Assembly: GCF_042186555.1 (NCBI RefSeq)
Contig: NC_133325.1
Coordinates: 295,712,263 to 295,776,262 of the forward strand
Origin: Aquarana catesbeiana
Taxonomy: Eukaryota > Chordata > Amphibia > Anura > Ranidae
Reading direction: 5' to 3'
DNA length: 64,000 bases
Both the position numbers and the translations under genes were made by a program. The notes under the pieces were generated by a model. It was not told where the DNA came from and did not search any database. It saw only the letters and a list, made by a program, of their open reading frames with translations. Positions 54,782-64,000 of the stretch are shown piece by piece. Position 1 is the stretch's first letter. Each line of letters begins with the position of its first letter.

Positions 54782-56973
54782 CTTTTTTTTTTTTTTTCAA
54801 ATAACAATTTTTATTAGGCATAAAGGTATATAGATACAAAAGACATTGAAGCCGTGAATTACTAAGTACAACTGGCCAGCAACCAAGCTGGCAATCATTA
54901 AACATCAGGATGTAATTATCCAAGTACAGTAGGATTGTAGCAAATTCCAAATAGCATTGAGTAGTCAACCAGCAAGTGTCATTTTTAATCTGAACATAAT
55001 CTAATAATACAGAAAAGGAAAGAAAACAGAGGAGGAAGGAAGAAAAGAGGAATAGGATGGGAGAGGGGGGAAGGGAGTGGGGGGGCTCTACCGTCAGCTA
55101 AGGGCGGGTCCTCGCGTCTATGCCATTCCTCCCAGACCTTATCATGTGCCTCCAGTCTATCTTGTAATCTGGCTGTCATTTTTTTCCATTAGCTCTATGT
55201 CTTTTATTCTGGTATATAGGTCTGTTTGGGTGGGTGGAACCTGTCTTTTCCAGTGCAGGGCGACAAGGCATCTCGCTGCCGTAAGAACATGTCTAAGCAG
55301 TTTCCTGGAGTGTCGGGATATCTGTAATCTAGACACTCCAAGAAGAAATAATTTCGGAGCTCTAGGCACCTGCACGCCTAACAGGCGGTTCAATAATAAT
55401 TGCGTCTCCGTCCAAAAAGGAACTATTTTAGGACATGTCCAATAAATATGATATAAGGTCCCTCTGTCTTTTGGACACCGCCAGCATCTATCCGAGCTAG
55501 AAGGGTAGATAGCACGGAGAACATCAGGGGTCAGGTACCAAAAAAAAATAATTTTATACGCGTTCTCCTTATACAATGTACAAGGGGAACTCTTAGCTGC
55601 CTGAGACCAAATCGTCCACCATATAGTTTCTGGGATCTCCTCGCCCAAAGACCTCTCCCAACGGAGCATATATGCATGCTTAACCTGGTCCGTGAAGCTG
55701 TAGGAATTTAGTACCCGGTAAATGTCTGAGATTAGCCCTCGTCTTGCCGAACCTTCCAATATCAAGCCCTCAAATGAAGTTGGGGCCGAGAATTGTAGGT
55801 TCGGGGCTAATGATTGAGCATAATGCCTAATCTGCAGGTATCCATAGAATACTTGCCGTGGTAAGTCAAATTTTTTTTGGAGGTCTGTAAAATGAAAGCA
55901 GTCTACGCGTACATGGATGCACCAAATGACCAAAATGGAACAGATCTCTTGTCGCCCACGGGGAAGACATCTGGTGTGTAAGGCCTGCAGGCAATCTGGG
56001 ATTATAGAGGAATGATGTGAGTAGTGATCTCTCTGAGCATAACTTATGAACTCGGGATAATTTACGCCAGAGTGATCTGAGGTGGAGCATGGGACCCAGG
56101 AGCTGAGCTGAGTCTACCTTCACCATCGCATTCCAGAGCATACTATTTGGATGGACTGGTGCCATCCATATTTTTTAAATTTCTGTCCATCTGTTGTAAG
56201 AACGCTGGGGAAACCAGGAGGCCAGGGATCGCAATTGGGTAGCTTGATACTAGTATTTACTTAAGTCAGGAAATGACATCCCGCCCTCCGAGCGCTCCAC
56301 TGTCAGGACCGATTGTGATATTCTATGCCTCGTATAATTCCATACATAACGTATCAAATCTGCCTGGAGTTTCCGCAATTCTGCCTGTGGCACTGGGATG
56401 GGGAGTGTTTGGAAAAGATAAAGAAGCTTTGGTAGGATAGTCATTTTAAGAGAGGCCACCCTCCCCAATAGGGAGATATGATGGGCCTTCCATTTTTGTA
56501 GGAGGTCCCTTATGGTTTTGAAAGGGGGGGGGGTTAGTTGGCTCGATATAGGGTAGAGTAAGAGAGAGTAATCTGTACTCCTAAATATTTCAGGGATGAT
56601 GTCTTCCAGTGATAAGGGAAGCATTGTTGTAAGTGTTGGGTCTCCGGTGTTGGGATATTAATAGGTAAAGCTTCAGATTTAGCTGCATTTATTTTATAGC
56701 CCGATAGAGATCTATACAAGTCAAGTTCAGCATGTAAGTTGGGAAGTGAAACCCTAGTCTGGGTCAGGGTGAGTATGATATCGTCTGCGAACAGTGCTAA
56801 CTTAAATTCCATTCCCTGCACTGGGATCCCATGTATGTTCGGGTTTCTTCGAATGGACGCCGCCAGAGGCTCAACACACAGCGCAAACAATAGCGGTGAA
56901 GGCGGACATCCCTGGCGGGTTCCATTTGCGATCGGGAAGGCCGACGATGGGGTAAAGGGGGTCTTGACCTGGG
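54782..56973 (-). mobile_element. 5'-truncated L1-clade LINE
   Basis: The T run at 54782-54797 is the poly-A end of a minus-strand LINE. AAAACATCATT before it (about 54769-54779) and AAAACCTCATT at 56974-56984 form an 11-bp target duplication with one mismatch. The copy begins within the RT domain, so endonuclease and ORF1 are absent. Confidence 0.8.
55157..56973 (-). pseudogene. L1 ORF2 fragment: RT palm to C-terminus
   Basis: It starts with FPIANGTRQGCPPSPLLFAL and KLALFADDIILTLTQ (catalytic ADD), continues with YKINAAKSEALPINIP, and after a frameshift near 56540 with SLLGRVASLKMTILPKLLYL. Further frames at 56165-55866 and 55933-55157 cover the C-terminal domain with CWRCPKDRGTLYHIYWTC, the cysteine/histidine motif. 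At least three frameshifts. A stop follows near 55157 and then a short 3' UTR. Confidence 0.85.
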
Positions 56974-57113
56974 AAAACCTCATTGCGGAGGCTTTTTAAA
57001 ACCAGCATGGATCCCTCCTGGAGCTCCGCAGAGCACATCTTCACTCGTGCCAACACCTTTAGACACCGGCAAAAAAACTGAGGTACTCCTGGAAGGAGGA
57101 GGGGTTATATAGG

Positions 57114-57210
57114 GGAGTCAACTTCCTGTATTGGGTGTGCCAGTGTCAACACCTGAAGGTAGCTATAACCCACTAAGTAAATACTTGAGGCTCTGTGTCC
57201 TATGATGTAC
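57114..57210. repeat. DIRS inverted terminal repeat (right)
   Basis: GGAGTCAACTTCCTGTATTG to TATGATGTAC, inverted copy of 16942-17038. It lies upstream of the gag-like ORF on the minus strand, so it is the 5' terminus. Confidence 0.85.
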
Positions 57211-57262
57211 GATAAAGAAATACATTTTTTTTGAAGGAAGACAGTTTTTGTAAGGCCAGCAT

Positions 57263-57348
57263 AAGTGACAGCAGGCACAGGTAGCTTTTATCAAACCACC
57301 TGCCTAAGTGACAGCAGGCACAGGTAGCTTTTATCAAACCACCTGCCT
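57263..57348. repeat. 43-bp tandem duplication
   Basis: AAGTGACAGCAGGCACAGGT... occurs twice, exactly adjacent and identical (57263-57305 and 57306-57348). Recent slippage or duplication. Confidence 0.95.
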
Positions 57349-58643
57349 ATGACAAGGGAGTCTATCATTCACAATACATTACAGTTCTGTCTGAAAATTG
57401 GCAAAACAGTCTCATTTTTTTTTCTTTAAATTAAAAAATTGTTCTTTGAGTCTGATATTTACCAGATTCAACATTTAATAGTATATACATTAGATCTTTT
57501 CTGTCTGTTATTCTCAGAGTGTATTAGAGATTTTGCTCCTTAACCATATAGTTGATTATTTATATTTTGCACATAGATATTTAAGAATAAATTGCCTTTT
57601 TCTTAAACTTTACATAATAACTAAATTATACACCACACTTTTTTTTAAGGTTATCATCCGATTAATCAAAACAATAATTGGCCATATATGAAGAAAATAG
57701 TTTGTTTCAGCCCTAATTGTGAAGGTTCCAAGTGCCCAGAGGAGATGAGAATTTGGTTCACCTCTGTTCCTAGTAAAAGAAAAAAAAAAATCTGTGCCCA
57801 GCGCTAAACTTGAAAAAACACAAGCAGAGAAAGTTGGAGTTGTGCAAGATAGAGAACTTTCAATTAATTCTATTATTGATAAATCTGGGAGATTGGATGC
57901 TCTGTATGCTTATCGGACACCTACTTGTCCCAATCCATCCTGCATTTCAGTTCCATTACCAGTTTCAGTGCCTCCCCTTCAGTCTGTCTACCTCCCCCAG
58001 GACATTTACAAAGGTCCTACTGTCTGCATTAGCAAAAGGGGATGAGAACACACCACTAGTGGGATTGCATCCTTCTTCTAGCCAGAAATTGGGAGATGCT
58101 TATCCAGCATCAGGATGCTCTGCTACACAATCTACAAATTTTGATAGCTAATTAACTGGAAGAAGAGCTTCCTCTGCACAGCCCAAAGAATTAGGTTCTT
58201 GGGGGCATTTTTGGATACACAGAAAAATTCAGTAGAACTTCCACAAGGGAAAATCCGCCCTGTGATACGGAAAGTCAAAGGTGCTTTGGGAGTAAAGTCT
58301 CTTTCAGCAGAACAGTGCCTGAGTATCCTTGGTTCTTCTTAACTGACCAATTGTTGTTTTCAAATGGAACATTATCACATCAGACCCCAGCCAGACAGGT
58401 TGGGGGACTCCCTTTCAAAGAGCAGCCTGCTCAAGGTCATGGGATGTTCAGCTTATGAGGCATAGTATTGAATGCTCTCGAATGGAGCAGCGTTCAAAGC
58501 CCTTCTGTTCACACATTTTATAAGAGGAACAAGAGTTGTACTGTGCCTTGACAGCAGTGGAAGGGTAGAATCCTTAGGCTGTCAGTGGAGCTTCCTGTAC
58601 CGATAATTGCAATAATACCATTCTGGCTGAGGAGGCTCTAGTC

Positions 58644-58800
58644 CAGGGGTAGGCAACCTCGGCCCTCCAGTTGTGGTGAAAGTACAAATCCCATCATGCC
58701 TCTGCCTCTAGGAGTCATGCCTGTGATTGTCAGGGTCTTGTAATGTCTCATGGGACTTGTAGTTTCAAAACAGCTGGAGGGCCGAGGTTGCCTACCCCTG
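58644..58800. mobile_element. 157-bp hAT-type MITE
   Basis: CAGGGGTAGGCAACCTCGGC at the left is matched by its exact inverted complement at the right (GCCGAGGTTGCCTACCCCTG). Flanks are CTCTAGTC (58636-58643) and CTCTAGTG (58801-58808), an 8-bp duplication with one mismatch. The CAGGGGT...ACCCCTG termini and 8-bp duplication are typical of hAT. It lies in DIRS RNase H-recombinase sequence. Confidence 0.9.
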
Positions 58801-59273
58801 CTCTAGTGTCTGTCTCTCTTACAGTTGAGCATTGAGTTACCACTGCCTCTGCCAGTGATGATGGATCTGCTCTCTCTTGGCCAGTTTTGCCATCCAGCTC
58901 CAAGAGACTATTTTTGATGGCATGGAAGTTGAGGGGCAGAGGCTACCAAGTCAAGGGTGCTCAGTGCAGGTAGTGGCTACCTTGTGTCAAGCCAAAGAAG
59001 TCTCCATGAATAAGACTTACCAGAGAACATGGATAAAATGTGCAGATCTCACGCAGCAAAACCCTGGAGTCCTTTATCACCAAAACCAGCCGAGGTTTTG
59101 TAGTTCTTACAGCTGGAGCTGGCCTAGGTTCATATATGTTTAAAATTCAAAGTTCGGCCTTGTCTGCAGTTACTGGGGTTTAAGGAGCCCTTAACCCTTT
59201 AGTGATGCAATTCTTAAAGGCTTGCATGAAGTTATAGACCTGCCAGAAAACCATTGCTCCCCATGTGGGACTT

Positions 59274-59926
59274 ATGTGTTACAAACAATAGTGCGCTGCA
59301 ATCAACCTTCTATTACAGCACAAAAATGACCTTCAAATAATATGTTCCAACCAATATTCTAATAGTAGTGACAAGGGACTATTATCCCGCTACGTGCTCA
59401 GTGCAATATATTACAATTATGAAAATGCAATACATGTGATGCAAAAAAAATATATAAACATAATTGTCTTCATAACACCGATAAGGGGGACTGCTTCACC
59501 CCAATATGCACAAGGACATCCACAAATACTGATAAATTGATTAGCTTGCTCAGAGGATGAGAAAATAAAAAGCACAATGGTTCACCGATATTTTATCTAA
59601 ACAGCCACTCCTGTCAAACTCTCATTTCATTAAGAGTATTCAGCTGTATTCTCTTGCTGCTCCTCTCGGTTCCATCATTAATATGGGTAGTCACATGAAA
59701 CAAGAGAGATGCATCATTGCCCAATTATTAAAACTATTATAGGTTTAGAGTACAAATGAATCCAGTCACATTTGTATGATTACCAACGCTTAATGCAAAC
59801 AGTCAGACACTTGTAGCGAGATTTTTCTTTATACCACATCTACTGTGTTCAATCACAAGCACATTTGATGTCGTCACTGGCGCCTGCCGACGTGTTGCAT
59901 CACATGTCACGTGACTTTTTCAAGGG
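59274..59926 (-). mobile_element. PLE terminal-repeat fragment
   Basis: 653 bp flanked by the 10-bp duplication TGTGGGACTT (59264-59273, 59927-59936) and inserted in the DIRS recombinase frame. The right end, read on the minus strand, resembles a decayed hammerhead: CCTTGAAAAAGTCACGTGAC, then ATGTGATGCAACACGTCGGC, with two core changes relative to the TTGATGA/GAAAC type. No coding sequence; probably a solo or severely truncated PLE terminal copy. Confidence 0.65.
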
Positions 59927-60163
59927 TGTGGGACTTGCTTATGGTCCTCAGCTCTATCAAGGCCTCATTTCTATCCTACAGTGGCTGCACTATGCAATCT
60001 AACCCTGAAGACCGTATTTCTGGTTGCTACAACCTCTGTGAAAAGGGTGTCAGAGCTGCAGGCTTTGTACTCAAGGAGCCTCACCTAACATTCTACCCGG
60101 ACAGAATAATCCTAACTCTCAGACCACTTTTATCTCTAAGGTGTCTATCTCCTTCCACTTTAA

Positions 60164-61939
60164 CCACTTTAAGCTACTCCCCATTACGGCATGCTTCTAT
60201 TTTGCCCACTATCACTGTTCTGATCACTCCAATTAAATTGTTAGCCTTCTGTCTCGCTAGCGGTATATATGTTGTCTGCAGCACAAGAAGTGAGACTCCT
60301 GTCTCCCTGTATTTTTTCTTTGGGAGTGGTGGGACTTCGACTAATAGCAAAGAAAGGGTGACAGAAATCATGTTGAATGCCAGTTTTGTTTCCAGCCTAG
60401 GCTCTGATGGTAATTTTTTGGTTTTCAGTTTTTTCATTCATAAGGCTGTGTTCACTATAGAATTCAACATTGAGCCAGAGGACCGGCTTTCTGTACACTT
60501 GTTATTAGTATCATTTTTTGGATTAATTGTTTCTAAAGACATAAATGCTACTTTGTATAGTGAGCCAAAAATAACAGTGTATTTAAGACAACAAATTCTT
60601 TGGACAGAATATTTCCAACATCCATATTTTTAAATGTAGTACTATTTTTTTTTTTCATTTTTCAATTTATTATATTCTCTTCCTGGCATGCATAATTTTT
60701 CATATGAGCTATATGAAAATGTTTTGGTGTCATCCACACGTGACATTTAATGGGATTAAGATGGTACAAATAGTGTTTGAAATGTGTTTTTTACTTTTTG
60801 TATCACATGTACACTTTTTTCTTGCAATCTTTCTTCCCACTGTTGCGCTGCAATGGATATCTGGCATATCTCAGAATAATACGCATTTTTATTGTCTTTT
60901 TGCTATATTCCATTTATAGATGCACTATAATGGGTTATTCATATTTATATCCTTGCAAATTCAATTTTGGCTTATTTTATCAGTGCCATCTGTTTTTCTA
61001 CATCGTATCACACCATTTTTGAACCCTTATGTGCACCTTATTTATCTTTCAGGAATTTAGCTCCAATTGTGTAGCAGGTGTGTTCATCTAATTGCCTGTT
61101 GTTACGGATTGGGTGTTTTACCTTTTCCCTCCCCCTCTCTTTGTTATATATACACTTTTGGTTTTTTATCAAATCAGCTATGAGTAAGCATCTTTGGATG
61201 TGAAACGCGTTAGCGATTTTTGACTCCTGTTGTGTCCACTTTTTGTATTTTGTCTGCGATTTTGGATTTTATCTACAGTTCAATAAAGATGCTTTTTTAT
61301 GGAGTGTGGCAGTCCAGGACTTTTCTATTTCCACAGCCTTGTGCATAGCCAGCACCCAACATTGTGTAGTAGGGTGGCAGTACAAACGAAAGCACGGAGA
61401 CTTACAGAGCGGCATTTCCTTTTCAAGGAATGTAAACATGCCTTGTATTAGAAAAAAGCATGGCAGGACCTCTTAAATATGAGAACTGGGATCAAAAAGA
61501 CCTCAGATCTCATATTTACACTAAAATGCAATTAAAAAAAAAATGTCATTTAAAAAAAAATGGCCCTTTAAGAGCTATTGGCGGAAGTGACGTTTTGATG
61601 TCGCCTCCGCCCTACAATGATATGGAGACGGGTGGGGGCCATCTTCCCCTCACTTGTCTCCATGTCAGGCTAGGGAAAGGATCCGATCGCCTCCACCGCT
61701 ACCGACGACTCTGGTAAACGGTGGAGGGCACTGGAGCGCGGCGGGAAGGGGGGCCCTCTCCCGTCGTCGCCGATAAAAGTGATCTCACGGTGAATCTGCC
61801 GCAGAGACCACTTTTATCTTGAAGCAGACCGCCCGCTGAAGAAGAGGATACCGGGGTTATGGCAGCTAGCTGCTGCCATAACAACGATACTCCTCTTCAA
61901 AGTACCAACGTATAACAATGGTGGGCGGTCCGGAAGTGG
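60164..61939. mobile_element. TTAA (piggyBac-type) element with nested PLE-like sequence
   Basis: TTAA (60160-60163) + CCACTTTAAGCTAC and GGTCCGGAAGTGG + TTAA (61940-61943) match the ends of the elements at 1117-6716 and 46114-47361. The interior to about 60630 is open in one plus frame but has no recognised domain. Positions about 60640-61330 resemble a PLE terminal repeat with a hammerhead motif, and 61560-61930 are GC-rich with hairpins. Terminal identity is short, so pairing of these two ends is likely but not certain. Confidence 0.65.
61173..61216 (+). ncRNA. Hammerhead-like ribozyme motif, PLE terminal type
   Basis: ATCAGC pairs with GCGAT as stem I (one bulge). ATGAG, a weak stem II (GCAT / ATGT), GAAAC and GCGTTA follow. 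Nearly the same sequence as 37762-37803. 'caataaagatgcttttttat' and 'agtccaggacttttc' downstream parallel the PLE end at 37860-37905, which supports a PLE terminal repeat. Confidence 0.55.
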
Positions 61940-61943
61940 TTAA

Positions 61944-62449
61944 AGTTACCAGTCCTGTCAGGTTGTGGCAGGTTGCTGCCATGAAGATGCACCAGGAAAG
62001 AAGTTTATGGATCATAAACTTGTAGCTTTTGGTCTGACACTGCATAACACTTATAGGGCACAATGCTCTAAAGGTTATCGCATGTGTTATGACAGTCATG
62101 TGACCACTTAACACATGCTATAATGAAAATGTAAATTTACTTGCTCGTATGTATTTAGGGCAAACACAAAAAATGTGCATTAAATACTGCATAAAAAAAG
62201 CATTAAATTCAATTCACAGAAGGAAATAAATATATGTGGTAATTAGGTAGTGGTCTAAGCTTGCGATAACCATGTGGTAAGTATGGCAATGAGACCCTGA
62301 GTTTGAGGTAAGTGATTGGTTTAAAAAATAGGCAGAAAGGTGCAAGCTGGAGCAGGTGGCAGCTAGATTCCACTCAGGAGTTGTCTCTGGAGGCTGGCAG
62401 ACAGCATAGCACAGACAATGGAGCTCTTTTAATCCAGTCTTCTGCAATT
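61944..62449. other. Gene-free stretch
   Basis: No coding region, TIR pair or tandem repeat recognised. Confidence 0.5.
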
Positions 62450-62950
62450 TAAAGTATTGCAGAAGAGGAGAAGATCTTGAGTGGACCTTTTAAAGGAAAG
62501 ATGCTTTAAGGAGCACACATTTCTGGATAAATTCATGGATGCCGATACCCTGCAGAAGTTCTGGTCATCCAAGGCATTTATTATGGAGCCATATACCCAA
62601 CTCATAGGGTTCCCTGAGCCCTCAACCCATAGAAGCCATGCCATACCAGCCATGACTAAATTGTTGGCTGCCTTACACTTTTTTGGGAAAGCATCCCATC
62701 AGATGGTAGCTGGAGAGATAGTAGAAATATTTAAGGCCTCATTTTCCCATCTCCTCACACATGTACTGCAAGGTTTGCATGCAAGAGCAGCCCAATATAC
62801 AGAGATGCTCGTGATAACTTACCTTGTGCTTTCATGCAGTATTTGGAGCATAATTAGGAAATCGAATGCATCTGAGATTTTAGGGAGCATTTCTTTGTGA
62901 ATTAGTTTATTTTTCGAAACGTTGTGCGTTATATTACCGCACATGGGTAT
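62450..62950 (+). pseudogene. Relic of a Harbinger/HARBI1-like transposase
   Basis: The 62481-62900 frame (139 residues) contains THRSHAIPAMTKLLAALHFF, then GKASHQMVAGEIVEIFKASF and SHLLTHVLQGLHARA. This follows the N-terminal pattern of HARBI1-like proteins: S-x-AI-x(3)-KLLAAL-x-F, then G-x(2)-Q-x(4)-E, then a helix-turn-helix-like S-x-S segment. The DDE catalytic region is not visible downstream, and the end at 62900 is a stop. Assignment rests on pattern memory; an alternative is chance similarity of a decayed frame. Confidence 0.5.
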
Positions 62951-63089
62951 TATTGCTTCATGAATTGTGCCCATGGTTTTCTTTCTAAGCTAGAAGCAGA
63001 TACTAAGGTTGCAAGCATAGCTGTTTGAGAATGGCAACCCTTCTATGCAAAGGAGGTCCCTGTGTAAGAAATTGCTTTGCCAAAAGTAC

Positions 63090-64000
63090 GTTTTGTATCT
63101 GATGTTGCAAACCGGGAAAGTGTTGGGGATAAGAATAAGTCATTGTGTTGGTGATTCAATTGTGAGAGGTCTTCTTCTTTAGTAAATACATGTGGAAGTG
63201 ACAAAGAGGTGTTTACCTGGTGCTCAGGAGAGATAAAAGGCACTTTTTACAGATGATCTAGAAAGCTAGTGAAGGGTGCAATGTTGATGTTGTTGTGCAC
63301 CTTGGCACCGGTGATTTGTCCCAGAATGATGTGCCTTCAGTACAGAAGGATTTTCAGAATTTGGGCCAGGGTTCCCAGCAGTTAGGGTGTACTCTTACAT
63401 TTTCAAAGGTCTTACCTGTCCATAATGCACAAACAAGGGAAAGTACTTTGTATAGCACAGTTCAATGTTTGGTTAAAAGATTGGTGTAACTAAAACTTTG
63501 GTTTTGGTTATTAATCATGAGGCTAGCGTGTGGTCTGATATTGAACTGTATAAAACAGATTGCATGCATCCCTCACATGAGGGCACTGAGCTTTTTAGTA
63601 TGGAATTTAGAAGTTTTTTGGACATGCATTCAAATGAGGGCATTTATTATTTAATTGATAAGGTGCATTTCTGTCATCAGAAGGTTAAAATAAATGTGAG
63701 GATTTGTGTTGCTAAGGACTGGGCTGATGGGGTAGTCAATTCAGTTAGTTTCTGGTGCTAAAAATACAGAAGTAGATAGCAGGGTTGGTCACATCAAGTG
63801 CACTAATGCTACTAGTTTAGGCAACAAGCTTTGTGAACTGACAGCGCTTATGTCTAGGGACAACATGGAATTTGTTGCGATTATAGAGACATAGTTCAAG
63901 GGTTCAAACGACTAGGAAATATACCAGAGTGAACGAGGAATGAGAGAGTAGGAAAAATGGGAGTTCCCATATATGTCAAAAATATCATATAATTAACATT
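63090..64000 (+). pseudogene. CR1/L2-type LINE relic: SGNH esterase blocks and endonuclease start
   Basis: The plus strand carries the three conserved blocks of an SGNH hydrolase in order, across frameshifts: VGDSIVRG at 63147-63170 (block with the nucleophilic serine), HLGTGD near 63298-63312 (GTND-type) and DCMHPSHEG at about 63558-63584 (DxxH type). Some CR1-like LINEs encode such an esterase in ORF1. Downstream, 63815-63890 reads NATSLGNKLCELTALMSRDN and then FVAIIET, matching the start of a CR1/L2 AP-endonuclease. It runs off the window end. Multiple stops show it is dead. Confidence 0.65.

Larger units (their letters stand above)
16942..57210 (-). mobile_element. DIRS retrotransposon, interrupted by nested insertions (inferred single element)
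   Basis: The termini 16942-17038 and 57114-57210 are about 97-bp inverted copies of each other (AAGTATTTACTTAGTGGG in one, its complement in the other). DIRS elements carry inverted terminal repeats and a tyrosine recombinase instead of an integrase. Between them on the minus strand, in the expected order, lie gag-like sequence and RT (54781-52299), RNase H (51598-50922) and tyrosine recombinase (38804-37918). L1, PLE and TIR elements separate the segments, and several junctions can be closed at target duplications. That both termini belong to one insertion is inferred. The 3' end of the recombinase has not been found. Confidence 0.65.
57800..60163 (+). pseudogene. Second DIRS element, heavily decayed (RT, RNase H, recombinase)
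   Basis: Order on the plus strand: RT motif B at about 57940-58030 (CLPFSLSTSPRTFTKVL), RT C-terminal part near 58190 (GAFLDTQKN type), traces of RNase H at 58340-58560, recombinase N-terminal domain at 58877-59143 (GQRLPSQGCSVQVVATL, then SMNKTYQRTWIKCADL), and the recombinase arginine region at 59985-60120 (LTLKTVFLVATTSVK, FYPDRIILTLRP). It ends at a TTAA element inserted at 60163. Many stops and frameshifts; interrupted by insertions at 58644-58800 and 59274-59926. No terminal repeats located. Confidence 0.8.

Noticed and set aside
54782..54797. Processed pseudogene poly-A tail
   Set aside because: The adjoining sequence is L1 ORF2 C-terminal domain, so this is a LINE 3' end.
59911..60633. 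240-residue plus-strand open frame as a host gene
   Set aside because: The first part is out-of-frame DIRS recombinase and the rest lies inside the TTAA element; no domain recognised.

Overview
The window looks like intergenic DNA from an amphibian, most likely a ranid-type frog. This is inferred from the combination of DIRS, Penelope-like (PLE), Tx1-clade and L1 retroelements with abundant TTAA-flanked DNA transposons. No host protein-coding gene, tRNA or rRNA gene was recognised. Every coding segment I can support belongs to a transposable element, and all are broken by frameshifts, stops, truncation or nested insertions.

Layout. Positions 1-1112 hold hairpins and a (TA)n tract. Positions 1117-6716 are a piggyBac-type element with TTAA duplications and relic transposase ends, carrying a nested hAT-type MITE (2596-3687). 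Positions 6721-16900 contain small TIR elements, minisatellites, a compact hammerhead-ribozyme motif (11829-11868) and a LINE 3' tail.

Positions 16942-57210 appear to be one DIRS element, minus strand, inflated to 40 kb by nested insertions. Its inverted terminal repeats lie at 16942-17038 and 57114-57210. Its gag/RT lies at 52299-54781, RNase H at 50922-51598 and tyrosine recombinase at 37918-38804. Inside it are: (i) a PLE (21847-37917) with 1.2 kb inverted arms, holding two copies of one TTAA MITE, one of which contains two head-to-tail Tx1-clade LINEs whose 5' ends are U2 snRNA sequence; (ii) an L1 (38819-50921) that holds a TTAA MITE and a second, nearly complete PLE (43541-50285), itself split by a third TTAA element; (iii) a 700-bp TIR element (51599-52298); (iv) a truncated L1 (54782-56973). 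A plus-strand L1 (17515-21846) lies between the left DIRS terminus and the first PLE.

Positions 57800-60163 are a second, decayed DIRS (plus strand) interrupted by a 157-bp hAT MITE, a PLE fragment and another TTAA element. Positions 62450-62950 are a relic of a Harbinger/HARBI1-like transposase. From 63090 to the window end runs a decayed CR1/L2-type LINE with SGNH-esterase blocks followed by the start of an endonuclease.

Most notable is the U2-headed tandem Tx1 pair. Each copy starts with nt 4 to about 40 of U2 snRNA. Both copies are bounded by the same 16-bp direct repeat at one site of a piggyBac-type MITE, and an unoccupied copy of that MITE lies 2.4 kb away.
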